A stretch of DNA of 26,360 nt, taken from contig PFJA01000298.1 in the NCBI GenBank assembly GCA_002782905.1, positions 1 through 26,360 on the forward strand, given 5' to 3'. This DNA comes from Lysobacterales bacterium CG_4_10_14_3_um_filter_64_11. Lineage in GTDB: Bacteria; Pseudomonadota; Gammaproteobacteria; Xanthomonadales; Xanthomonadaceae. The position numbers and the translations under genes were made by a program. Positions 1 through 6,486 of this stretch are shown in pieces. The notes below the pieces were generated by a model. It saw only the letters and a program-made list of their open reading frames with translations. It searched no databases and had not been told where the DNA came from. Each line of letters begins with the position of its first letter. Position 1 is the first letter of the stretch.

Positions 1-201
1 TCTACCCGGGCTACCACGGCACATTGCGAGCTGTCGGTGGGATGAAGCGAAAACGCGTAGCGGCGAAGTGTCGGGGCGAAGCCGCGCGCAACCGCGAAGC
101 GGTCGAGGGGGTAGCCGGCGCTGCCACGCACGCACCGCGTTCGGCCGGCGTCGGACGAAGCGTTACAATCGCTCACCCACGGCATCCGTCACGAGACCCC
201 T
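1..201. other. Leading intergenic stretch, no gene recognised
   Basis: GC-rich sequence before the first credible gene. Open frames run through it, but they start inside this stretch, have no recognisable product and overlap the gene at 202. It may hold the distal 3' end or downstream spacer of a gene outside the window. The only signal seen is a possible -10 hexamer at 164-169, listed separately. Confidence 0.4.
140..169 (+). promoter_or_regulatory. Possible sigma-70 promoter of the 135-aa gene
   Basis: The hexamer TACAAT at 164-169 matches the -10 consensus at 5 of 6 positions and lies 32 nt before the ATG at 202. The candidate -35 (TTCGGC, 140-145, 18-nt spacer) is poor, so only the -10 has real support. 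Confidence 0.3.
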
Positions 202-609
202 ATGCGTACCTTCGAGCAGATTCGCAACCATGTGGCTGGCAACTATCTGGTTACCACCAACGAACCGTTTTTGTTGTGTGTGGAGCTTTCGCTGCAGGAT
301 GGCCAGCGCCACCAGAGCCTGTTCATGTCGGAAATCGAGGATGAAGACGGCCGCCACTACCTGCGTTTCAGCACCGCGGTGGCACCGATCACCGGCATGG
401 ATGCCAAGCGTGCGCTGCGCTTCAACTGGCAAAGCCACACCGGCTATCTGGCGGTCAGCGAACTCGACGGCGTGCCCTACCTGCACCTGTGCGAAAACCG
501 GCCTTATGCAATCCTCACCGCGGCCGAGATCGATCGCCTGATTCTGGAATTGGGCGGCGTCGGCGATCGCATGGAGAGCCAGCTTTCCGCCGGTGGCGAT
601 CTGCTGTGA
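202..609 (+). CDS. Small conserved-looking protein of unknown function (135 aa)
   Basis: Soluble 135-residue protein with no signal peptide or membrane segment. It is acidic and looks alpha/beta. It begins MRTFEQIRNHVAG, has short beta-like stretches (FLLCVELSL, YLAVSELDGVPYLHLCE) and ends in a likely helix (LTAAEIDRLILELGG). The overall pattern recalls small one-domain folds of the type III-chaperone/YbjN kind. That is an impression of shape only, and I do not recognise the family. The start at 202 is favoured by a GAG 8 nt upstream and by a -10-like TACAAT at a normal distance. The gene stands alone: the next gene, on the same strand, starts 310 nt later behind its own promoter and a palindromic repeat. 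No function is claimed. Confidence 0.6.
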   Translation: MRTFEQIRNHVAGNYLVTTNEPFLLCVELSLQDGQRHQSLFMSEIEDEDGRHYLRFSTAVAPITGMDAKRALRFNWQSHTGYLAVSELDGVPYLHLCENRPYAILTAAEIDRLILELGGVGDRMESQLSAGGDLL

Positions 610-678
610 GCGGCACCCGGCGGGGGCGCACCGGCGCCGGTTTGCCCGAGGGGCCTCTGCACACGCCCAGGTCTTTGC

Positions 679-760
679 CATTGCCAGCGCAGCGAAGCAA
701 TTCAGCATCATGATTCTCTGAATATTTCTCGATTGCCGCGTCGCCTCGCTCCTTGCAATG
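679..760. repeat. Palindromic intergenic element (long imperfect inverted repeat)
   Basis: The left arm at 679-701 (CATTGCCAGCGCAGCGAAGC...) and the right arm at 732-760 are imperfect inverted repeats around an AT-richer centre, with a 5-6 nt length difference between arms. Read on the minus strand, the right arm would encode VIARSEATRQS, a phrase I know from spurious ORFs over a widespread class of dispersed bacterial palindromic repeats. It most likely folds as a stem-loop after the 135-aa gene. Confidence 0.5.
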
Positions 761-815
761 ACCGCTTGTTCAGAGCATCGCAAGGGGTTATGTCGCCGCC
801 CGGCCCGTGTTATTA

Positions 816-843
816 TTGGCAGTAACTTACTGTTTTTTAATTA
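816..843 (+). promoter_or_regulatory. Promoter of the class III aminotransferase
   Basis: TTGGCA at 816-821 and TAATTA at 838-843 are separated by 16 nt, in an AT-rich island (about 808-848) that stands out from its GC-rich surroundings. Transcription would start near 850, giving a leader of about 70 nt before the ATG at 920. Confidence 0.5.
820..832. promoter_or_regulatory. Operator-like perfect palindrome between -35 and -10
   Basis: CAGTAA-C-TTACTG is a perfect 13-bp inverted repeat. It overlaps the end of the -35 and fills most of the spacer of the aminotransferase promoter. That is where a dimeric repressor (for example TetR- or GntR-like) would block RNA polymerase. The palindrome and its placement are seen directly; the regulator is unknown and no regulator gene lies next to it. 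Confidence 0.45.
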
Positions 844-919
844 TTTATGCAGCCATGCACCGCCTCGCAACAAGGCGGCGAACGGCCCGCATACCAACCT
901 TGATCGTGGGAGACCGAGC

Positions 920-2440
920 ATGAGCCAGCACCCTTCGCAGTCGCTTTTGAGCAAACTCAACGCGTTGCGCAGCTACGGCGGCGCAATCCGCACCCGCGGC
1001 CTGGATGACGCCACGCTGGAGCGCTTGGCCGCACGGTTTCCTGACCTGGTTGCCGCCGTCGATGCCGCGCACGAACAGTTTCTGGCCCTGTGCGGCGGCG
1101 AGTTCGAAGACATTCTGCGCGCCGACGAGGTGACCCAGACGGCTGCCGTACAAGCTGGCTTCGTCAATTTTTACCCCGACGACGTGGTCAATCCCTACGT
1201 CGCGCTGGCCGCGCGCGGGCCATGGCTCGTCACCTTGAAGGGTGCCGTGATCCACGACAACGGCGGTTACGGCATGCTCGGCGCCGGCCACACGCCGGCG
1301 GCGGTGCTCGAAGCCATGAGCCGGCCGCAAGTGATGGCCAATGTGATGACGCCAAACCTGTCGCAGTTGCGGCTGGAACGTGCGCTACGCCGCGAACTGG
1401 GCCGCAGCCGTGGCGGCTGCCCATATGCCCGGTTCCTGTGCCTGAACTCCGGTTCCGAGTCGGTGTCATTGGCAGGCCGCATCGCCGATGTCAACAGCAA
1501 GCTACATACCGATCCGGATGGCCGCCATGCCGGCAAAAAGGTCAAGCGCATCGCGGTCAAGGGCGCCTTTCATGGCCGCACCGAGCTGCCGGCACTGTAT
1601 TCGGATTCAAGCCGGCCAACCTATGCCAAGCATCTGGCGAGTTGGAAACACCACGAGCCGCAACTGATCACCATCACGCCGTATTCGGTGGAGCACTTGC
1701 AGCAGGCGTTCGCCGATGCCGACGCCAATGGCTGGTATATCGAGGCGATGTTTCTTGAGCCGGTGATGGGTGAAGGCGATCCGGGCCGGCAGGTTACCCC
1801 GGAGTTCTACAGCGCGGCGCGCAAACTGACCCGCGAACACGGCACCCTGCTGTTGGTCGACTCGATCCAGGCGGGCTTGCGTGCGCATGGGGTGCTCTCG
1901 ATCATCGATTACCCCGGCTTCGAAGGGGTCGAACCGCCGGACATGGAAACTTTCTCCAAGGCCCTCAATGCCGGCCAGTATCCGCTGTCGGTACTGGCGG
2001 TCAACGAACGCGCTGCCGGCCTCTATCGCAAGGGTGTGTATGGCAACACCATGACCACCAACCCGCGCGCCATGGACGTGGCCGTGGCGGTGCTCGAAGG
2101 CATCACCCCGGAGCTGCGCGCCAATATCCGCGAACGCGGTGCCGAGTTTGTCAGCAAGCTCAATGCGCTGAAGACCGAGCTGGGCGGGCTGATTACCAAA
2201 GTGCAAGGCACCGGCCTGCTGTTTTCGTGCGAGCTGTCCGATGCGTTCAAGTGTTACGGCACCGGTTCGAGCGAAGAATATCTGCGCGAACGCGGTATTG
2301 GCGTGATCCATGGCGGCGCCAATTCGTTGCGCTTCACCCCGCATTTCGCGGTCACCTCGGCGGAAGTGGATCTGGTGATCGCGCAGGTGCGCGACGCGCT
2401 GCTCAACGGCCCACGCAAGGCCGAGGCCGAGGCCGCCTGA
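920..2440 (+). CDS. Class III (PLP-dependent) aminotransferase, divergent subgroup
   Basis: Predicted 506-residue fold-type I PLP enzyme that would move an amino group between an amine or amino acid and a keto acid. Visible landmarks: GGYGMLGAGHTPAAVLEAM (about 115-133) typical of the class III N-domain; NSGSES at 176-181 (phosphate-binding turn); GAFHGRTELPAL at 215-226; LLLVDSIQAGL with Asp314 in the place that contacts the PLP ring nitrogen; and TFSKALNAGQYPLSV with Lys347 as the likely Schiff-base lysine. The usual D-E-[VI]-Q is D-S-I-Q here, and the usual glycine-rich K-x-[IL]-G-G-G is replaced by K-A-L-N-A-G-Q. The substrate therefore cannot be transferred from well-known members. The ATG at 920 is chosen over upstream in-frame starts because those fall upstream of or within the promoter island. 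It is transcribed alone. Confidence 0.85.
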   Translation: MSQHPSQSLLSKLNALRSYGGAIRTRGLDDATLERLAARFPDLVAAVDAAHEQFLALCGGEFEDILRADEVTQTAAVQAGFVNFYPDDVVNPYVALAARGPWLVTLKGAVIHDNGGYGMLGAGHTPAAVLEAMSRPQVMANVMTPNLSQLRLERALRRELGRSRGGCPYARFLCLNSGSESVSLAGRIADVNSKLHTDPDGRHAGKKVKRIAVKGAFHGRTELPALYSDSSRPTYAKHLASWKHHEPQLITITPYSVEHLQQAFADADANGWYIEAMFLEPVMGEGDPGRQVTPEFYSAARKLTREHGTLLLVDSIQAGLRAHGVLSIIDYPGFEGVEPPDMETFSKALNAGQYPLSVLAVNERAAGLYRKGVYGNTMTTNPRAMDVAVAVLEGITPELRANIRERGAEFVSKLNALKTELGGLITKVQGTGLLFSCELSDAFKCYGTGSSEEYLRERGIGVIHGGANSLRFTPHFAVTSAEVDLVIAQVRDALLNGPRKAEAEAA

Positions 2441-2491
2441 GCCGACTCGGCGCCGCACGCCAGCAGCCTCGATCGTGCTGCCCGTGTAGTG

Positions 2492-3040
2492 CTATCGCGG
2501 TTGCTGCTCGGGCGGCACCGCTGCGGCGTCCTGCGTGGCGTTGGCTGCGGCCTTGGCCGGCAGGATGCTGATCCGCACCGGGCCGCCCTGGCTTACCTTG
2601 TCGGCTTTCAGGTCGTATTCGAAATACTCGCCCGCCAGCGAGCGTCGCCCACCCTGCACCAGTTGCGCGTTGCCGCGCAGCCGCAGCACCTCCAGGTTGC
2701 GTGCGTATTCGATTTCATTGGCTTGCGCCGCCACATCACGCTCGATGCCGTTGTTCTTCACCCAGATCCGTGCCGGGTTGCCGGTCACCAGCACCCGGGT
2801 TGGGTTTTCCAGTGGCCCATACACCGTGGCCTGATCAGCCTGCATCGGCCAGTCGGAACCCTCGATCGAAAAATTGCCCCGCAAGCGCGTGACGTTCTGC
2901 TCCGGATCGTTGGCCACCACATCGGCACGCACCACAATCGGCCGTTCGGCCGGCAAGGTGAACTTGGCCGCCTGGCTTGACGCCGGCAACAGCAACAGCA
3001 ACAGCGAACACAAAACGGTGCCCGCACGCAATTGCTTCAT
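2492..3040 (-). CDS. Periplasmic LptA/OstA-like protein
   Basis: 182 residues starting with a clear Sec signal peptide (MKQLRAGTVLCSLLLLLLPASSQA, likely cut before AKFTL). The mature part has the rhythm of the LptA/OstA beta-jellyroll: PIVVRADVVANDPEQNVTRLRG, WPMQADQATVYG, VAAQANEIEYARNLEVLRLRGNAQLVQGG and LAGEYFEYDLKADKV, ending in an Ala/Pro/Gln-rich tail. LptA bridges the periplasm and carries lipopolysaccharide from the inner-membrane LptBFGC complex to LptDE. Canonical lptA sits with lptB and lptC; this copy is divergent from lptF-lptG, with 92 nt between starts. It may be the cell's LptA or a second, accessory jellyroll protein. GGAG about 8 nt before the ATG supports the start. Confidence 0.75.
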   Translation of the reverse strand: MKQLRAGTVLCSLLLLLLPASSQAAKFTLPAERPIVVRADVVANDPEQNVTRLRGNFSIEGSDWPMQADQATVYGPLENPTRVLVTGNPARIWVKNNGIERDVAAQANEIEYARNLEVLRLRGNAQLVQGGRRSLAGEYFEYDLKADKVSQGGPVRISILPAKAAANATQDAAAVPPEQQPR

Positions 3041-3060
3041 CGCTCATACTCCAAAATCGA

Positions 3061-3089
3061 TTGAACCCGCGGCCCGATGCGACGATCAT
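3061..3089 (+). promoter_or_regulatory. Possible lptF promoter in the divergent spacer
   Basis: TTGAAC (3061-3066) and GATCAT (3084-3089) with a 17-nt spacer, each 4 of 6 to consensus. They lie 44 nt before the lptF ATG, inside the 92-nt gap shared with the divergent LptA-like gene. Confidence 0.35.
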
Positions 3090-3132
3090 AGCAGCGTCTG
3101 GCACGCGGCCCGCCTGAATCCGGACATCGGCC

Positions 3133-4248
3133 ATGATGGCCTCCATCGCTTCGGAGTTCACGCGTTTGATCATCAACCGTTACTTGATACGCGAAGTAAC
3201 CGGCCCGTTCGCTGCGGTGAGTGTGGTGCTGGTGGTCGTGTTCATGACCTACAGCCTGACGGTATTTCTTACCGATGCCAGCCAGGGCCTGCTCAGTGCC
3301 GGCCAGATCGCCACATTGACGTTGCTCAAGTCGGCGATTGCGCTGGAGGTGCTGTTGCCTATCGCGCTGTATGTTGCCGTCATGCTGGCCATGGGCCGGC
3401 TGTACAACGATTCTGAAATGGACGCGCTGCGCGCCGCCGGCATGGGCGAGTTGCAGATCGTGATGCCGATGCTGCGGGTGGCACTGATATTGGCGATTGT
3501 GGTGGGGCTGTTGTCATCGCTGGTGCGCCCACTCGCCTACCGCACGCTGTACACGCTGATAGCCGAGGCAGAAGCCAGTTCAGAGATCGATCGCATCAAG
3601 GCCGGCCGCTTTTACAGCTATGCCAACGCCGGCCGCACGGTATTCATTGAAACCACTGGCGGCTCGCTGGACAAGCTGCAAGGCGTATTTGTACGCACCC
3701 GCAATGGCGAAGGCCTGCAAGTGATTTCGGCGCGGCGGGGCACGTTCATCGCCAACGTCACCGGTACCCATCACGAGTTGGCGTTGCGCGATGCCAGCGT
3801 ATTCAAACGCACCGCGCAGGGCCGCGATGTGTTCGCGCAGTTTGCGCAATTCACCATTCGGCTGCCCATCAAGCAGCCCGAACCGGTAACCGATCGCCCA
3901 AAACTGATGTCCAATGGTGAGCTCGCCAAAGCCACCGGCCCGCGTGAGCGCGCCGAACTGGAGGGCCGCTTGTCCAACCCCCTGTCGGCGCTGTTGCTGG
4001 CGATGCTGGCGGTACCACTGAGCCGCAGCCGGCCGCGCCAGGGCCGCTACGCGCGGATGCTGGTGGCACTGCTGGTTTACACGCTGTACTACAACCTGCT
4101 GGATATCACCCGCACCAGTGTCCAGCAAGGCACGGTACCCACTTTGATGTGGGTACCCGGGCTGTTGGCGCTGACGATCATCGTCTGGTACATGCCGTGG
4201 TGGACATGGTTGCATCGCAAGCCGGTGAGCGCGCATGCGCCTGATTGA
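3133..4248 (+). CDS. lptF: LPS export ABC transporter permease LptF
   Basis: 371-residue inner-membrane permease of the YjgP/YjgQ family. It pairs with LptG and the ATPase LptB to extract lipopolysaccharide from the inner membrane and push it onto LptA. The family layout is visible: an N-terminal IINRYLIREV then membrane helices (VSVVLVVVFMTYSLTVFL; ALEVLLPIALYVAVMLAMG), the coupling segment YNDSEMDALRAAGMGE, a third hydrophobic stretch (LILAIVVGLLSSLV), a periplasmic beta-rich domain (about 140-265), and C-terminal helices. EGRLSNPLSALLLAMLAVPLS is the characteristic entry to the last helices. ATG codons lie at 3133 and 3136; either could be used. Its 3' end overlaps lptG by 14 nt, so the two are translationally coupled. 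Confidence 0.93.
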   Translation: MMASIASEFTRLIINRYLIREVTGPFAAVSVVLVVVFMTYSLTVFLTDASQGLLSAGQIATLTLLKSAIALEVLLPIALYVAVMLAMGRLYNDSEMDALRAAGMGELQIVMPMLRVALILAIVVGLLSSLVRPLAYRTLYTLIAEAEASSEIDRIKAGRFYSYANAGRTVFIETTGGSLDKLQGVFVRTRNGEGLQVISARRGTFIANVTGTHHELALRDASVFKRTAQGRDVFAQFAQFTIRLPIKQPEPVTDRPKLMSNGELAKATGPRERAELEGRLSNPLSALLLAMLAVPLSRSRPRQGRYARMLVALLVYTLYYNLLDITRTSVQQGTVPTLMWVPGLLALTIIVWYMPWWTWLHRKPVSAHAPD

Positions 4249-5299
4249 TCGCTACGTGGCACGTGGATTCCTGCTCGGTGTGTTGCCGGTGTTCCTGCTG
4301 CTGGCCGGGCTGTTCAGTTTTCTGGCACTGAGCCAGCAACTGGAAGATGTCGGCCAGGGCAGCTTTACCACCGGCTCGGCGTTGAAAGTGGTGCTGCTCA
4401 CCCTGCCACGGCAGTTGCTCGACATCCTGCCGGTGATCGCCCTGCTCGGTTGCCTCACCGGTTTGGGCGCCATGGCCAACCATCGCGAACTGACCGCCGC
4501 ACGCGCTGCCGGGCTGTCGCCGTCGCGCTTGGCACGGCCAGTGGCGGCCGCGGCGTTGGCGCTGGTGGTCATCGCGTTTGCCGCGCAAACCTGGGGCATA
4601 CCGCTCTGGGAACGCAGCGCCTTGCGGCTGCGCGCCGAAGTAACGCAAACCAACGTGGAAGGCACCAATTCGGAGTTCTGGACCCGCACCGGCGGCCGCC
4701 TGCTGCGCGTCGGCGAAGTGGTAATGGGCCGCATTCCCACCGATCTGGAGATCTATGAACTCGATGAGCAGGATCGCTTGATCGGTTTGATCCGCGCCGA
4801 ACGCGCCGATATCGTCAATCGCGAGGAATGGTTGCTGTACAACGTCACCGAGAGCGAGATTCACGCACAAAATGCAACCACCACAGTGGAGGATCGCCGC
4901 ATCTGGCGCAGCTTTTTGTCGGAGCCGCAACTGGAAAACCTGATCCAGCCGGCAAGCACTCTGTCGCCCGGCGATTTGCTGCACTACATCGTCAGCCTCG
5001 AAAACAACCGCCTGAACTCGCATCCATTCCGCCTCGCGTTCTGGCAAATGGCCAGCATCCCGGTCGGCATCATCGCCATGGCCCTGCTCGGCCTGCCGTT
5101 CGTGATGGGCTCGCTGCGCTCGGTATCGGTTGGCCAGCGTATCGCCTTGGGTGGCGGCATTGGCATGGCGTTCTACCTCAGTGAACAGATCATCGGACAT
5201 CTGTCGATGCTGTACGAGCTCAATCCGTTTGTAGCGGCGATGGCGCCCGAGTTGTTGCTGCTGGCGCTGGCGCTGCGCGGGCTGCATCGGGCGCATTGA
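4235..5299 (+). CDS. lptG: LPS export ABC transporter permease LptG
   Basis: 354-residue partner of LptF in the LptB2FGC lipopolysaccharide exporter. It starts MRLIDRYVARGFLLGV, like other LptG proteins. Two hydrophobic N-terminal segments follow, then the coupling-helix motif GLGAMANHRELTAARAAGLS (about 73-92), a periplasmic jellyroll domain (about 115-265) and three C-terminal helices beginning near HPFRLAFWQMASIPVGI. The ATG at 4235 lies inside the end of lptF and is preceded by GGTGAG. The last 80 nt overlap, tail to tail, the antisense phosphoesterase gene, so convergent transcripts would be complementary there. Confidence 0.93.
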   Translation: MRLIDRYVARGFLLGVLPVFLLLAGLFSFLALSQQLEDVGQGSFTTGSALKVVLLTLPRQLLDILPVIALLGCLTGLGAMANHRELTAARAAGLSPSRLARPVAAAALALVVIAFAAQTWGIPLWERSALRLRAEVTQTNVEGTNSEFWTRTGGRLLRVGEVVMGRIPTDLEIYELDEQDRLIGLIRAERADIVNREEWLLYNVTESEIHAQNATTTVEDRRIWRSFLSEPQLENLIQPASTLSPGDLLHYIVSLENNRLNSHPFRLAFWQMASIPVGIIAMALLGLPFVMGSLRSVSVGQRIALGGGIGMAFYLSEQIIGHLSMLYELNPFVAAMAPELLLLALALRGLHRAH

Positions 5300-6197
5300 C
5301 TGCCGGCCAGCGCCGCTGCCAAACCTGCTGCTCGCGCACGCTGAACGTGCCCGGCGATCCGGGCTGAAACTGCTTCAAGGTCATGCTGACCTTCCAGCCG
5401 TTTGCATCATGGTGCAAATCCAACACGCGGTAGGATGCGAAATGCTGCAATCGGACACTGGAAGCCGACGCAGTGGCGAACACCCGGGTCGCGCCGCACC
5501 GCGAATCGAAATTGCGGTGCTCGTGCCCGTGCAGCACGATACCGGGTTGCAATTCGCTGATCAGCGTTTGCAGCGCGCGAACGTCGGCCAAGGCTTTGCG
5601 CCAGTGCGTCAAGCGCGGCAATGGTGGATGGTGGATCAGCACGCAACTGAACAAACCGCGCCCATGCACATCGGCCAGCAACGCTGCCAGGCGCTCGCGC
5701 TGCGCGCTGCCCAACGCACCACGGGCAAGAAACGGCGCCGTCGGCACGGCGGAGTTCAGTCCGATCAATGCCACACCCCCGCATTCACGCAACAGCGGAT
5801 AGGCCGCAGCAGGATCTGCCGGATCGCTGCCGGCGTCGATAGGCAGGTAGTCGGCCCACTGCGCGCAAATCGCAGGCCACGAATCGGCGGCGTAAACATC
5901 GTGGTTGCCGGGAATCAGGAAAAGCTGATCGGGCGATGCCACTGCCCGCAGCCAATCACCCGCCGCCGCAATCTCGGCGGGTAGACCGATCTGCGCCAGA
6001 TCACCGGTCAACAACCAGTGCGCGGCGTTCTCGGCACGCACCGCCGACAGCAGGTGCGCCAGCATCTCGGCGCGATGCTGCCGCTGCCGATTGCGCTGCC
6101 ATGACAGATAACCCTGCCAGCGCTTGCCACGCAGGCTTTTCAGCGACCACGCCGCGAGCGAGGTCAGGTGCGGGTCGGTGATGTGGATCAGGCGCAT
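5220..6197 (-). CDS. Calcineurin-like metallophosphoesterase
   Basis: 325 residues with the full metal-ligand set of the calcineurin-like phosphoesterase superfamily: HITDPH (Asp8, His10), LLTGDLAQIG (Asp66), IPGNHDVYA (Asn98, His99), a later HHPP, and LHGHEHRN. These bind two divalent metals and cleave phosphate mono- or diesters. Members include cyclic-nucleotide phosphodiesterases (CpdA-like), UDP-diacylglucosamine hydrolases (LpxH-like) and others. The DxH-GD-GNHD-GHxH arrangement alone does not fix the substrate. There is no signal peptide, so it is cytoplasmic. The C-terminal ~26 residues (Ala/Pro-rich) are encoded antisense to the end of lptG; a shorter real protein is not excluded, but no earlier stop exists. 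Confidence 0.85.
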   Translation of the reverse strand: MRLIHITDPHLTSLAAWSLKSLRGKRWQGYLSWQRNRQRQHRAEMLAHLLSAVRAENAAHWLLTGDLAQIGLPAEIAAAGDWLRAVASPDQLFLIPGNHDVYAADSWPAICAQWADYLPIDAGSDPADPAAAYPLLRECGGVALIGLNSAVPTAPFLARGALGSAQRERLAALLADVHGRGLFSCVLIHHPPLPRLTHWRKALADVRALQTLISELQPGIVLHGHEHRNFDSRCGATRVFATASASSVRLQHFASYRVLDLHHDANGWKVSMTLKQFQPGSPGTFSVREQQVWQRRWPAVNAPDAARAAPAPAATTRAPSPLQTD

Positions 6198-6207
6198 GGC
6201 GACGCAG

Positions 6208-6236
6208 TTTACCGCAGGCCGCGCGCTACCTATACT
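6208..6236 (+). promoter_or_regulatory. Sigma-70 promoter ahead of the flippase and repeat A
   Basis: TTTACC at 6208-6213 and TATACT at 6231-6236 with an optimal 17-nt spacer (4 of 6 and 5 of 6 matches). Transcription would start near 6243, almost exactly where the 160-bp repeat copy begins. The repeat would then form the leader of the flippase mRNA or a separate short RNA. Confidence 0.5.
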
Positions 6237-6244
6237 GGCAGCCT

Positions 6245-6404
6245 GTCGGGCGTGACGCTGATCGACTGCGGAAAAGCCGAGATCGGTCAGATTTCCCGCT
6301 CTTTCTCGTCAAAGAGCTCTGCTCACACCGCAAAAGAGCAAAAAATCTGTCTCAAACCGGCTTTCCCCGCGCTACGATCGGTCAAGTCCGACCGGCTGCT
6401 GGCG
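6245..6404 (+). repeat. Dispersed 160-bp direct repeat, copy A
   Basis: About 160 bp that matches 12400-12560 in the same orientation. Over the first ~116 bp I count about 10 differences (roughly 91% identity); the last ~45 bp are less alike and need a 1-nt gap. It starts GTCGGGCGTGACGCTGATCG and contains an AT-richer core (GAGCAAAAAATCTG). Copy A fills most of the 289-nt gap between the phosphoesterase and flippase genes. No coding function is apparent, since the reading frame is not kept between copies near the 3' end. Confidence 0.8.
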
Positions 6405-6486
6405 CGCCCGTCAGCGCGTGCGCACCTTTCATGCTCAGCGCGTGCCCTTGCCCACGCACCACCACTAGCAGCCAACGGAAGCACAC

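Noticed and set aside
4178..5296. 372-codon minus-strand frame opposite lptG
   Set aside because: Shadow of lptG, rich in Gln and His, with no recognisable fold.
6240..6460. Open frame through repeat copy A resembling one through copy B (LIDCGKAE...)
   Set aside because: The two copies lose a common frame after about 38 codons and have no convincing start; a shared non-coding repeat explains the likeness.
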